Shown here: piece by piece, positions 10,441-21,553 of the stretch
How positions within the stretch are numbered: the stretch's first letter is position 1
Layout: every line of letters starts with the position of its first letter
From: Heliocidaris erythrogramma
Taxonomy: Eukaryota > Echinodermata > Echinoidea > Camarodonta > Echinometridae
Direction: 5' to 3'
DNA: 64,000 nt
Assembly: GCA_025617745.1 (NCBI GenBank)
Contig: CM046868.1
Location: 23,365,608-23,429,607, forward strand
The notes under the pieces: model-generated
Told to the model about the DNA's origin: nothing
What the model saw: only the letters and a program-made list of their open reading frames with translations
Databases searched by the model: none
Position numbers and translations under genes: made by a program

Positions 10441-11463
10441 ATGCCTGGTCCAACGGCAACAGCAACACGCGAGAGAGTGGTAGCACTGCGACAGGAGGGC
10501 TACAAGCAGACTGATATCGCAGAAGTCCTAGGGATATCACAGAGTGCAGTCTCTAAGATCCTGAAACGTCAACGTGAGGCGGGGAATGTGCGGCCACGGA
10601 AATCTCCAGGACGTCCCAGAATGACCACAAGAAGAGATGATCGCCAACTGTTGAATTTCAGCCGCAGAAACCGGAAATTGCCCACGAGCCGTCTTCGTCG
10701 CTTGTGGAGGAGATATCATGGGATTAACGTTTCCCGGTCAACCGTTAATCGCAGATTGCTCCAACATGGTTACCGAGCACGACGGTTGACCAAATGTCCA
10801 CGCCTGTCTGTTCGCCACAGAGTAGCTCGTCTTCTTTGGGCTAGGGAGCACAGAAGGCTTCATCCAGGACATTGGCAACATGTGGTCTTCACGGACGAGA
10901 GCCGGTTCATCCTTGACCGAAAGGATGGGAGACAACGAGTTCGTCGATTAGCCGGGGAAAACCTTCGCGATGAATGTATCCACGAGACGACTCAAGGCGG
11001 AGGCGGCTCAGTGATGATATGGGCCGGCATCCATTATGGAGGGAAAACGCCACTGGTGGTTCCGGACGGAAACGTCAACGCCGCCGCCTACAGGGATATA
11101 TTGGAGTTCCACTGTCTTCCATATGCAAGACGAGTGTATGGGCACAATTTCCGACTGCAGGATGACAACGCTAGACCGCACAGGGCCGCTGCAGTCAGGG
11201 AATTCCTGGAGGCAGAGGGCGTCGTACAGTTGCCATGGCCAGCTTGTTCGCCGGATATGAACCCCATAGAGCATGTATGGGATGCCCTAGGCCGAGCCAT
11301 CAACGACAGAGAGGTCATTCCTCAAAATCTGCAGGAGTTGGCAGATGCTCTGAGGGAAGAATGGGACGCTATGCCTGTTGACGTCATCAACAAGCTAGTG
11401 GACAGCATGCCACGACGTCTGCATGCGCTGGTTCGTGCCAGGGGTGGACATACCCGATACTAG
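10441..11463 (+). CDS. Tc1-family transposase (DD34E), intact
   Basis: This encodes 340 residues, the usual Tc1 transposase length, from ATG at 10441. An in-frame upstream ATG at 10378 would add 21 residues (MHFFEFLVPFEIKIG...) with no family match, so the later start is preferred. The protein binds the element's own terminal repeats and catalyses cut-and-paste transposition in the nucleus. Residues about 10-50 form the first helix-turn-helix (TDIAEVLGISQSAVSKILKR). An AT-hook-like GRPR follows at 57-60, and a second HTH spans about 65-115. The RNase H-like catalytic domain shows D152 (FTDESRF), D242 (QDDNARPHRA) and E277 (MNPIEHVWD), with 34 residues between the last two. A glycine-rich GGGGSVMIWAG segment, typical of Tc1 proteins, is at 186-196. 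The codons are markedly more GC-rich than the surrounding DNA. There is no frameshift or internal stop. Confidence 0.95.
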   Translation: MPGPTATATRERVVALRQEGYKQTDIAEVLGISQSAVSKILKRQREAGNVRPRKSPGRPRMTTRRDDRQLLNFSRRNRKLPTSRLRRLWRRYHGINVSRSTVNRRLLQHGYRARRLTKCPRLSVRHRVARLLWAREHRRLHPGHWQHVVFTDESRFILDRKDGRQRVRRLAGENLRDECIHETTQGGGGSVMIWAGIHYGGKTPLVVPDGNVNAAAYRDILEFHCLPYARRVYGHNFRLQDDNARPHRAAAVREFLEAEGVVQLPWPACSPDMNPIEHVWDALGRAINDREVIPQNLQELADALREEWDAMPVDVINKLVDSMPRRLHALVRARGGHTRY

Positions 11464-11554
11464 TGACTGAGTAAGAACAATGACTCAAGTTTGATGCAAA
11501 TTTGTCCATGAAATCACAAAAAAGAAGTCATCTGGAAAACTGAGAGAGATTGAA

Positions 11555-11560
11555 AATAAA
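11555..11560 (+). terminator. polyadenylation signal AATAAA of the transposase gene
   Basis: AATAAA about 92 nt after the stop codon, inside the transposon. Another AATAAA lies near 11686. Confidence 0.5.
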
Positions 11561-11774
11561 TACTGTATCTCATGATCCTTTAATTTACTGTATATTTTCG
11601 TCATTGTTGTTCTATGCTCATGACATCCATCGCTTAGGACATAAACTTGTAAAATATCACTGTCAAACGTGTGTAAAAGGCAGAATAATAAAGTAAAGTG
11701 GTTATCATGCACCATAAATGCCATATTCAAATCATGTTGTAATAATTACGCTGTGAAAATTTGGTGAAAAAAAA

Positions 11775-11799
11775 TATTCCACATATATGACCAACAGTG
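11775..11799 (-). repeat. right terminal inverted repeat of the Tc1-type element
   Basis: Reverse complement reads CACTGTTGGTCATATATGTG, matching the left end. It is followed by TA. Confidence 0.9.
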
Positions 11800-11880
11800 T
11801 ATATATATATATATAGTTCAAAAGTTCTGCGACGGAGTTTAATAAGTAGACAGAGACACAGAATAAATTACTCCGTTAGA

Positions 11881-11937
<57 letters not shown>

Positions 11938-12000
11938 CCGTTATATATACCGTTATATGTATAGAAATAAATATATATATAGAGAGAGAGAGAGAGATAG
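11800..12000. repeat. (TA)n and (GA)n low-complexity DNA
   Basis: TA runs at 11800-11815 and 11885-11932, then AGAGAG at 11980-12022. Between them lies a short imperfect palindrome with ACGGAGTTTAAT and ATTACTCCGTT. Confidence 0.8.
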
Positions 12001-12465
12001 AGAGAGGGGGAGGAGAGAGAGAAAATAATGAACTTAAGATTAGATTTCCTCTGAAGGCAATTACAAACGTGATTTTAAAAGATCCTTATATAATTACTAA
12101 AAGGTACGACTTGGGGAATTTCCCAAAGTTATATTTCAGAATGCAAATTTTGATTTGAAAAAAATATAGTTGTTTTAGTATACATATATTTCTGTATTTT
12201 ACGTATAATTGATTTCTTAGCTTCATTTGCATTCTTATCACATTTTTCACAATGATTTACTGTTATTTGACTTTTTTGACAATACTTCTTTTTTGTTTAC
12301 CAAATCAAATGTTTAATAGAAACGAAATAACATTGCATACACCTAAAATGAGAAAAAATTTCAGAAAAAAAAGTCAGAATTTACATGTATATATATATAT
12401 ATCTATATATATATATGTATGTATCAAAAATCAAAAGTTCTGCTCGGAGATGAAAAATTATTTAA

Positions 12466-12514
12466 AAAAAGACACTCCGTGAACAATTTAGATTGTTCAC
12501 GGAGTTTCTTTTTT
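12466..12514. repeat. short perfect hairpin
   Basis: ACTCCGTGAACAA and its complement TTGTTCACGGAGT are separated by a six-nucleotide loop TTTAGA, with A- and T-rich flanks that extend the stem. A similar ACGGAGT motif sits at 11833-11840, so it may be a relic of the same small element. Confidence 0.65.
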
Positions 12515-12725
12515 ATATTTTTTTCGAATTATTCATATTTTGAATGTGCAAAATATTAGTTTAAACTATTAAAAAGTAATTCCGTACTCTATGTAGAAAA
12601 CTGTTGCATCTCAGCGTTCGACTTTCTTATCTAATAGTTTTGGGCACTGTGCATGATTATGAAAATCGACAGCTGAATTAGCGAAAATAGACAGATTTGG
12701 TGGTGTTAATAAAGCTACACAATGA
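12515..12725. other. unassigned DNA
   Basis: AT-rich spacer before the large foldback element. Confidence 0.4.
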
Positions 12726-12730
12726 AGACC

Positions 12731-12990
12731 CTGTAGAGCCCACAAATGTAAAAATCAACAACAAATGTAAAAACATTCCACCTGCAAATGTCAAAATAAC
12801 CACAAATGTCATAACATGTCAACCACAAGTGTAAAAATAACCACAAATGTAATAAAAATCTCCCACAATTGTAAAAATCTGTTTAACCAAAAATGTAAAA
12901 ACATTTCGCCTACAAATGTAAAAATTTCCATTTTTACCACAAATGTCATAACACGTCGACCGCAAATGTAAAATACTCATTGCTTGCAAA
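12731..12990 (+). repeat. outer arm domain of the foldback element (CACAAATGTAAAAA units)
   Basis: About 12 units of C(A/C/G)CAAATGTAAAAA or C(C/G)(A/G)CAAATGTCATAACA are spaced 15-35 bp apart. The order of unit variants mirrors the right arm: CTCCCACA, then GTTTAACCA, then CATTTCGCCTACAAAT, then CGACCGCAAATG. Confidence 0.85.
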
Positions 12991-13014
12991 TAATGCAAAT
13001 AATGCAGTTATTAT

Positions 13015-14005
13015 GGTAAATTGCCACTTTGTCTAATGCCAATTGGTTAAAAACTAAATGGTCCAACATTATTCGGTCTATTCGTCCATCACCAATTCGT
13101 CTAATATACATTTCGTCTAATAGCCATTTGGTCTAATAGTCAGTTTAATCACTTCGTCTAATCACCACTTCGTCTATAGCCAATTCGTCTAAAACCTATT
13201 TGGTTTAATACCCATGTGGTCTAAACTCATTTAGTCTAAACATCACTTGGTCTAAAAATCAGTTTGTCTAACGTTCACTTGGTCAAATCTATTTCGGCTA
13301 AAAACAATTGGTCTAATAACCAAATGGTCTAATCATCATTTCGTCTAATAGCCATTTTGTCTAAACCCAGTTGGTCTAACACCCACATCGTCTAATCATC
13401 ACTTCGTCTAATTACCATTTTTGCTAATCATTGTTTGGTCCAATTCTCAGTTCGTCTAATAGCAGTTTGGTTTAATGTTCACTTGGTCTAATATCCATTG
13501 GTCTAATACTACAGACAAACTTTAGCCTGTCACAGTTATATAGGTTTATTGCCACTTGGTCTACAGCCAGTTGGTCTAATAGTCAATTGGTCTAACATCA
13601 TTCCATCTAATATCAGTTGGTCTAATAACCAATTGGTCTTATCATCATTTCGTCCATTTACCATTTGGTCTAATTTTCACTTCGTCTAATTACCATTTTG
13701 TCTATAGTCAATTCGTCTAATGGCCATTTGGTCTAAAACCATTTGATCTAATAACCATTTGGTCCATTATCAATTGGTCTAATTGCCATTTCGTCTAATC
13801 AACAAATTGTCTAAACCCAGTTGGTCTAATACCCATGTGGTCTACACATCATTTGGTCCATTTGTCAGTTAGTCTAACCTCAGTTGGTCTATAATCATTT
13901 AGTCAACACTCATTTAGTCTAATAACCATTTGGTATAATTGTCATTTGGTCTAATTACCATTTGGTCTAATCATCATTTCGTCTAATGACCAATTGGGCC
14001 AATTT
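13015..14005 (+). repeat. inner satellite domain of the foldback element (GTCTAAT units)
   Basis: Around 50 degenerate ~19-bp units alternate between TTTGGTCTAATxxCCA and TTCGTCTAATxxCCA, with short variable joints. A break at about 13505-13540 (non-repeat, ending ATAGGTTTATTGCCACTTGG) divides it into two blocks. The second block begins the stretch that pairs with the right arm. Confidence 0.9.
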
Positions 14006-15194
14006 CTTGTTTTCCCTCTACAATACTACTCTAGGTGGCTTTGACTAAACAGGCCGAATTTTGCCGAAATTTTCGATTTTTTTTTGGCACTAATTGTATA
14101 TATGTTATTTTTTGGTTTGGGGGGGGGGGGGGGGTGGGGGAGTACAAAAAAGAGGAGAAAAGGGTGACCTGATCGAGCATGACATGAATTAATTACATGT
14201 GCTTAATTGATTATCTAGTGAATAAATTGATTAATCAATGAAATATGTTTAGTGAATTTTCAATTATTGTTTTAATGCACTTTGCTTTTGTTATATTGTT
14301 TTTATCCCTTCATTTCTTTCGCTATCTATATATATATATATAAAGCTTTATCCTTCTATAATTTCTCTCTCTTTCGTTATGTTATTCCTTGGTTTTATCC
14401 TTTCATTTTCCATATTTCCTTTAGTTGTGTTATTCATTAATTCCTTCTATCACCTCTTCCATCTTTCCATATGTTAATCTTTACATTATTTCTTTTATCA
14501 TTTTTCTCTTTCTCTCTTTATTCCTTGGTTTATCTTTCTATCATTTTGCCTATTTTGCATTATTCTTTCTTTTTATATTTTTTCTTCTGCTTTTCATCTC
14601 TAATTTCGTTATGTTATTTTTCTTCTTCTTCTTTCTTGTTTTTGTTTGGGGAGCGGGGGGGGGGGGGGGGGCTTGTTTACAATCTTCTCTTCCATCTTTC
14701 GCAATGGTTTTTTTTTATTCTTCTACCATTTCTCTCTCTCTCTCTCTCTTTCTCTATCTTTACGTTAGGCCTATGTCTTTATCCTTCCATCCCATTACTT
14801 GCAATCTTCCCTATTGCATTGTTATTCATTGATTTTTCTTCACGTCCGTCTTTCCTTATATACTCTTTATATTCATTCTTCCATCATCTCTCTCATTGTG
14901 CCATTCTGTTTCTATTCATTATTATCATCAATATAAATACATGTACTACAATGCAGGGAAATGGAACGTTTTTGGAAGTGGGGACTGACGCCTATCAACT
15001 ACACTTTTCAACATTTTGCGAGCGAGCGAAGCGAGCGGCCAAACATTATTACAATGTATATCTTTAAAATGTGATCTCTTAAAAAAATATATATATATTG
15101 TGCATAATCATTAAACAAAATTATATGAAACGTGTCTACTCAAAAAGTGAATGGGCTGCAGCCCCATCACCCCCACCCCAGCCCGGTTCCAAAA
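14006..15194. other. non-coding middle segment of the foldback element
   Basis: Contains a 16-nt poly-G run (14119-14134), a ~650-bp pyrimidine-rich strand-biased stretch (14270-14930) of TTTCTTC-type sequence with a 17-nt poly-G run at 14655-14671, and a GCGAGCGAAGCGAGCGG patch near 15020-15036 related to dispersed repeats elsewhere in the window. The long open frames in the pyrimidine tract are Phe/Leu/Ser-rich and reflect composition only. Confidence 0.6.
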
Positions 15195-15398
15195 TTGCCA
15201 AATAGACCAAATGGCCATTAGACGAATTGACTATAGACCAAATGGTAATTAGACGAAATGACAATTAGACCAACTGGTAATTGGACGAAATGATGATTAG
15301 GCCAATTGGTTATTGGACCAACTAATATTAGACCGAATAATGTTAGACCAATTGGCTATTAGACCAACTGGCTGTAGACCAAGTGGCAATAAACCCTT
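15195..15398 (-). repeat. right inner arm (inverted GTCTAAT units)
   Basis: Its reverse complement aligns collinearly with 13541-13735: GGTTTATTGCCACTTGGTCT, then ACAGCCAGTTGG, and on to CTATAGTCAATTCGTCTAAT. By eye the identity is well above what the shared unit alone would give. Confidence 0.85.
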
Positions 15399-15945
15399 TA
15401 TTTTTAATCAAAATAACAGCGTGCGTCGTATAGTGTAGGCCCTTTACATTTGTGTTATATTTGATTTCGGGCATTCAGGTTTCAGGCATTTCTCAACCAT
15501 TAAATATTTCATCATTAAAAATCGCGTGAATAAAAAAAGTAATATCATTACCATATCAGACATCTGGGCAATGCAATTTTTACATTTTATTGCCCGGCTT
15601 TAACAGGCTAACATAATTGTGGGCCGATAAATTGTGTATTGCGCTGTTTCGAAAGGCAATGGGATTTTGCGTGTTAATTAGCGGGCAATACATTTTATTT
15701 TTACAATGGTTTCGAGTTTGCTCTAGACGTCTGATTCTGTTAATAATAATGATATGGAATGGCTACTTTCGGGGGATACAACATTAATTGCCCTCACTAG
15801 AATCGTATTAGTTGCTGTTCTATGTAGAGATCGATGGATTATCTGAATTTTTCTTGCCATTGAAGTTTATGATCAGCTCCTCGACCCCCGTCTCTGTAAA
15901 CTGATCATAAAAGGGAAACCACTAGTAAACGACTAGTTTAATAAA
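15399..15945. other. unique spacer inside the right arm
   Basis: Non-repetitive DNA between the two inverted domains of the right arm. It has no counterpart in the left arm, so it may be an insertion or captured flanking DNA. No coding recognised. Confidence 0.5.
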
Positions 15946-16296
15946 TTTTTACATTTGCGGTTGACATGTTTTGACATATTTTGTGGTAAAGGGTGTTTCA
16001 ATATTTTCATGATTTTAATGGTCAGGAGAACCTCTCACACATGCATGCACGCGAACAAACACATACATCTCATAATAATCTTACATGGGTACATTATGCA
16101 AGCAATGAGTTTTTACATTTGCGGTCGACATGTTATGACATTTGTGGTAAAAATGGAAATTTTTATATTTGTAGGCGAAATGTTTTTACATTTGTGGTTA
16201 AACCAATTTTTACATTTGTGTGGGAGATTTTTATTAAATTTGCGGGTGCAATGTTTTTACATTTGTGGTCGATTTTTACATTTGTGGGCTCTACAG
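15946..16296 (-). repeat. right outer arm domain (inverted TTTTTACATTTG units)
   Basis: TTTTTACATTTG(T/C)GG units mirror the left arm; the best pairing runs from 16100 to 16296. One further unit at 15946-15990 is separated by ~110 bp of unrelated sequence. Confidence 0.85.
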
Positions 16297-16299
16297 ACC

Positions 16300-17215
16300 C
16301 CAGCCTCTGTCGTGCTCCCGACACATATCGCCCTAATCACTTATTTTACCACATAGTTGGCGCCTTTTTTGACAGCGATGTTGAGATGGTGATTTCAAAA
16401 GGCGGGCTTATAAGATGTCAACTGCATCAGAGGAGAAAACATGGATGGAAAACAGGAGACAACAGGAAGGAAAATCAAGGAGAATACCCTCGCAATGAGA
16501 AACAGTTTCCTCTTTATGTAGGATGACCTTCTTCACTCATTTTTTTCACTGCCTTTGGCCTAATCCGTGTCAGGACTAACCTAGCTGGCGCAGATCTTAG
16601 GGAGATCAATTACTCGAAACTCGTCACATTTGTCAGTCGTTCTATTCGTAAGCAGGCATTCAAATCAATTTCATTTAATGAAATTGCTTGGACGAACGTC
16701 ACAATAGCTGGATTAGTCCAGCTCAAGCCCCTATCCTCTATTCACGCAAGTGGCCCTCACTAATTTAAAAGAAAAATAATAAACCGACACACAAAATGTG
16801 ATATATCACAGCACGTCTCGACCAGCTAGCCAATATCGGTCCATTCAGGGTTCAGGTTGGGTAATCGATTTTAAAGTGACATTTTGATTGGGGGTTAATG
16901 AATGTGGGTTCTTGAAAAAGTTTCGAACATTTTCTTATACATTCAGACGATTGATTAGTATTAATGTTGAGATAACGAGTTGATTCTCGATCAATTGTTG
17001 TATTTGCTAGCTCCCTCAGTGTACTTAAGATGTACGATCGATATGCCATGACAAACTCAGCGAAAACATTAAGGTGAAAAACCTCTCGGTCTTGGTCCCA
17101 GTTTAAGCATCTGGAGAGGATTAATGCATTTCACTGTTATACACTAAACTTCTACATGGCTTTTCAGGTGAAAAGATTAAATCGACAGCGCTTGTGAAGT
17201 TAAAACCATGCTCCT
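16300..17215. other. unassigned, apparently single-copy DNA
   Basis: No repeat or gene recognised. The composition is less simple than that of the neighbours. Confidence 0.4.
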
Positions 17216-17257
17216 CGTGTGTGTATACGATGTTGTGAACTTTATTTTATGCATAAT

Positions 17258-17258
<1 letters not shown>

Positions 17259-17319
<61 letters not shown>
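17259..17319. repeat. (TA)n/(GT)n microsatellite
   Basis: A TA run passes into a GT run that directly abuts the 195-bp repeat. Confidence 0.9.
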
Positions 17320-17320
<1 letters not shown>

Positions 17321-17514
17321 GTTTGTTTAGCATTATGTCCGAGGACATTTTCGGACAGAGAACAAAAAAAAAATCATGACAACAATGGTCCTCGGAAGCC
17401 GGACAATAGTCCTCGAACGTCGAACAATGAATTTATGCCTTATTCCGTCGACTGTCCGAGGACGAGTAACAATAGAGGAACAATAGTTGTCCTCGGAAGT
17501 AAAGCCATGTAAAC
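17320..17514 (+). mobile_element. 195-bp microsatellite-bracketed element, copy 1
   Basis: Nearly identical to 63545-63738 (two substitutions and a one-base poly-A length difference by eye). It contains repeated complementary motifs: GTCCGAGGACATTTTCGGAC, TGGTCCTCGGAAGC, CAATAGTCCTCGAACG, CGACTGTCCGAGGACG and TTGTCCTCGGAAG. The ends show weak inverted similarity (GTTTAGCA...GTCCGAGGACA against GTTTACAT...TTCCGAGGACAA). It is bracketed by (GT)n on both sides. No protein is encoded; it is a non-autonomous mobile or locus-copied repeat. Confidence 0.7.
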
Positions 17515-17560
17515 CTGTGTGTGTGTGTGTGTGTGTGTGGTTGGGTGTGTGTGTGTATAT
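17515..17560. repeat. (GT)n microsatellite
   Basis: A GT/TGG run directly follows the 195-bp element. A complementary (CA)n run lies at 17728-17780. Confidence 0.9.
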
Positions 17561-17799
17561 AGTGCGAAAATGGCTACTTTAGTAAATCTCGCAAATGTTG
17601 GTTTGCGCAAAAATGCCTCAGTCTTGAATTTGATCAAAGTGCCTATTAGGCAGTAAATGCAAGTTCGCTGTGAAGTATCGATAATTGATTTAAACATTAA
17701 TTTAATCCTATATCAAGCCGCACACTCACCACACACACACACACACACACAAACACAAACACACACACACACACAAACACACTATGTGGATGTGGATGT

Positions 17800-20700
17800 G
17801 GGTGTAGTTGTGATCGAATTCAAAATAACATTTTCCTTAACAAATATTCAGGGATACCACGTTTATTTATCTTAGTTTAAAGTTGCTTGAATATGGTATT
17901 TAGTTGGCCAACCTTAAAGAGAGTGTTGCTGATACAATAAATGCAAATGATTTGTTTGATTTTAATCTTAATGTAAATCATCTTTTAGTAATTTTGGTAA
18001 CATCGCTACTTTTGCTAAAAAACGTTAAATATTATTCTGTATTTTGTTGTTGCTGTTTTAATTGTTGTTATCGTTTTTCATACCACATGTACCACATGTA
18101 ATATTCTAATTGATGAAGGGTAGTGCTGCCTATACCCTTGGCGTTCATACAGGATGCTCAAACGACGCCATTTTGTGCTCACCGATAGGGTGTCGGAGAC
18201 TTTATTTGAATGCATCTTATCTTGCCTGCCCAAGACATTTGTCCCCCTTCCTCAGATTAAGACACCGGTATATTCTTTTGTAACTTTTGGTTGGGGGTTC
18301 GTGTAGATTGCGTAGATTTCCGAGAGCTAAGAGATTAAATAAAGCCGAACAAGTATCAGCTGCTATAAGCCTAATAGTAAAAACGGTATACCAAAGGCCT
18401 TTAATCGGAGTATAAGATTTAAGATATTGACATCTTTTAAGTTTGGGAAATTTATCTGACTTATTCATCATTTCAAAACAGGGCTCCGCTTACGCAAACT
18501 TTTTAGATAACTGGTCTAGAAATGGAAATGAAATAGAAAAAAATAATTATCTTATTTTCTACCGACGTATTTTTTCCTTTTCTCTTCATAATTTTTATGA
18601 AGTTGCTTTAGAAGATTGCAAATAAGTGTCAATCTTCAAAAACATAAATGAATGCTTAAACTTAAAGCAATGATGTAAGGGTTTTAGATTTTAGAGCTGA
18701 CTTCTACAAACAAAAATATTTGGAAAGTATTTTTAATGCTATGTTCCCAACATTGATCATGATTGTTATCAGATAAAGAACGAAATGACCCTAATCATAT
18801 CTATTTACATAAAATTATTATGTCATAACTTAGAATCTAATGGAAATGTTTTGTTAACAATAAAGATATAGATAAAAACCGATTAAAGTCGAGCTGATAT
18901 CAAAACATTCTGTGATTGCAACCACTGACTAAAGGTTACTTCTCATGTTCAGAGTTAGGCTGAAGAAAAAACAGAACAGACCCCTTTCTAGGCTTTGTTA
19001 ATTTTAACGTTGAGTTTTGGTCATGCGATTACATTGTGAAAGAAACTGTCTCAAAGCAATTGGGAAAGGTTGGTCATGTCTACATAAGAATCGGTGTATA
19101 CTGTGATGTTTTGGAAGTATTCGAATAATAAGAAATTGACCAAATTTCCCTGAAAAGCACATGCAATGCACATATAAATGGACATATGGGACTGGACACT
19201 CATGTGATATGAAAGTTCGGCCCGAACACTTCATCTATTTCTCGTCATATTTCGAAATTGAGGGGATTTGAAGAGCAATCCTTTTCAGGGGACATGTATA
19301 CTAAACTGACATAAAAAGGAATGAGAAAGCTCACAAATTATTTCTTCAACTTTCCCAGAACTCAACTTTCTCTTTAATAGAAAGTGAATTCTACAACTTT
19401 TATTTCTGGATTGCAATAGCGTTATTTTCTTAAAATCAGTATACCTGTCTGCAGTTTATCTTATATAAAAAGTTTCTAGCTCATTCAGTGACTTTTCTGA
19501 GAACAAAACATAGTCGTACAAATGGTTTGAAATCGAGAGTGTTTTCATTGAATAATGTGTTTAACATTAGTAGTTTCAAGCCAATTATGTGTTTCATAAA
19601 AGCAAGAAGCAAAAGTGCCACTCATTTAGAGTACTCTAAAAAATGGAATTAAATACTGTTACTAGTGACCTCTTGGCCTTTCAGTCTAAGGGTTATTCAC
19701 CTCATGTTAAGAATTCATCTCCATTCATCTAATGATTATGCTTCGCTCTTTTATATCTAGTTTTCCTCTTTTCTCCTCTTCAACTGGAAAATGTCTCCTT
19801 ATCCCCTGATCAAAATGATCTCTCTTTACAAACTATTTTCCTTCATTAAGAGGAACATTAAACCAGACACAAATCAAGTCAGGGCAAATCGAGCGCGTCT
19901 CAAAAGCCCTCTCCCTTTTATTCCCCTGATTATGTGACCCGCTAAATAAATTAAACTGACAACCTGCGACTGCTCACTTTTCTGAAAAAGTCGATTTTAT
20001 TGGATGATTGTATGCGGCATTCATTTTACCATTAATAGTTTACCGAATGTGCAGAGGTCATACACCCGCAAAACCTACAAAGCCTATTCAGCCAGCGTAA
20101 GAGAAACTCATCAATACATAGAAATTGAAAACTTACACGAACAATGGGAAAGCGACGGGCTAAATTGGTTTTTACAAAGCCTCTTGTTAAGGAGAGGCCA
20201 TCCACTTATCATGTAGATAAGATGAAAACACAATTGACAATTCTGAGACAATTCAGAGTGGGCACAATGCTATTTGATTCGCAACATTTCGCCTCATACA
20301 GCGGCATGCATTTAACAGTTGCGATTTGATAGTCATTTTAGGTCACTTTTTGATAATGGGTGGTCTGTTAAAACGCGATGATTAACCGGGAACATGTTAC
20401 ATAGTTTAATCTGTAAATCGCAGATGTAATGTATTTTCGTGTAATTACTTTTTTTTTAATGTGATATGCAAAATTGGAGGAACGAAAACTTGGGGTTTTA
20501 CATGGCTTGGTAACCTAAATCCGTTTTACTTCCAAGAACCGTGACAAGCTCAAACTTTACAAGACTGGAATGTGTGGCATTTTCATTTTGCCCGGGAGAA
20601 AGAACCGTGTCTTCCATTTCATACCTATTCCATTATTCTTCTCTACCTGTGTTTAAGCATACTATTTATACTAACCCGGTTCTGCTTTCTTTAATAAAAG

Positions 20701-21355
20701 CAAAATAAAGTAAGCAAAAAAATCTTATCTATTTCAAATGATTAACCTATATCTTCACTGCAGAATAATAATCATTTTCATTTTACTAATGTACTTGTTC
20801 AGAAAAAAATACTAGCAATTATTTCAAAATTAGATCTATGACACTAATTCCTTTGAAAAATAGTATGGAATATTACATTCCATGTCTCTTTTAAAACTAT
20901 ATTCAATCATAATTATATGAAAATGTTTTTGTATGTCGTACAGTATAATTTCTTTGGCTAGAGATTGATCATAGAATCGTTCTCGAGGAACATGTAAGGA
21001 AAAGGATAAGGAAATCCAGATCCTAAGAAGCTTTAATTTTTTTATTTTTGTTTAATTTTTAAGATTCATAAATTATTGAATGTGTTTGCTATGGTTCTCC
21101 CAGTGAAGTAATAACATGACTCTTTCCCAGTGAGGTGTGCAATAGTAATGTCCCTTAAGAAAAGGTTAAGTTGTGGTAAAGATAAGCCTTCTCATTATTC
21201 GTATTCGTCTCGTCTTTTCAGATATGACTCGTAATCGTTCCAGACTTTTAACCCAATATACCCAAAACTATGTTCAGTGTTTTTCTTTATTAATGATTTT
21301 CGTTAAGATTTGGTCATTTGCTTAAGCTTTCATGATTCAAATTGTTTCTATATAA
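17800..21355. other. unassigned DNA
   Basis: About 3.5 kb with no recognised gene or dispersed repeat. The stretch 19860-20340 is less AT-rich and complex, which is compatible with a conserved non-coding element, but nothing in the sequence proves this. Confidence 0.4.
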
Positions 21356-21363
21356 TGTAAATA

Positions 21364-21553
21364 CAGTCAAACCTGCTTTAGCGACCACCTGTATAGAAAG
21401 ACCACCTGTCTATAAAGACCACAATTGTTGTATCCCCTGAAAAGTGTTTCTCAATGAAATGTGTATTAAACGAACCTGTAAATAAAGACCACCTGCTCAT
21501 AAAGACCGCTTTTCTTGTCTCCCTTGAGTGGTCTTTATAGACAGGTTTCACTG
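21364..21553. mobile_element. TA-flanked MITE, CAGTCAAACCTG...CAGGTTTCACTG
   Basis: The ends are imperfect inverted repeats (CAGTCAAACCTG and the complement of CAGGTTTCACTG), flanked by TA on both sides. Internally, AAAGACCACCTG(T/C) motifs recur three times and the complement TGGTCTTTATAGACAGG lies near the right end. 190 bp and non-coding, typical of Tc1/mariner-derived MITEs common in marine invertebrates. Confidence 0.8.

Larger units (their letters stand above)
10133..11799 (+). mobile_element. complete Tc1/mariner-type DNA transposon
   Basis: The element is 1667 bp. The terminal inverted repeats begin CACTGTTGGTCAT and continue to about 25 bp with two mismatches. Both ends are flanked by TA (10131-10132 and 11800-11801), the hallmark target duplication of the superfamily. 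It contains one uninterrupted transposase frame, a TATAAAAG box at 10315-10322 and an AATAAA signal at 11555-11560. Intact ends plus an intact frame suggest a young, possibly autonomous copy. Confidence 0.93.
12731..16296. mobile_element. large foldback transposon with satellite-like arms (TU-like)
   Basis: A 3.57-kb element. The left end CTGTAGAGCCCACAAATGTA is an exact inverted match of the right end (complement of TACATTTGTGGGCTCTACAG). The outer arm domain (12731-12990; inverted at 16100-16296, with a stray unit at 15946-15990) consists of tandem CACAAATGTAAAAA-type units. The next domain (13015-14005; inverted and shorter at 15195-15398) consists of ~19-bp GGTCTAAT/CGTCTAAT units. The middle (14006-15194) is unrelated and non-coding. 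ACC lies on both sides as a possible short target duplication. No transposase is present, so it is non-autonomous. The layout matches the modular sea urchin TU foldback elements known from the literature; sequence identity with them has not been tested. Confidence 0.85.

Noticed and set aside
12731-14005. CRISPR-like or centromeric satellite interpretation of the GTCTAAT repeats
   Set aside because: The repeat array is mirrored by an inverted array with matching outer ends, which identifies it as the arm of a foldback element.
14425-15067. Two long overlapping open frames (up to 198 residues) rich in Phe, Leu and Ser, looking like membrane protein
   Set aside because: They lie in a pyrimidine-rich low-complexity stretch inside the foldback element, overlap in two frames, and have no domain or splice support.
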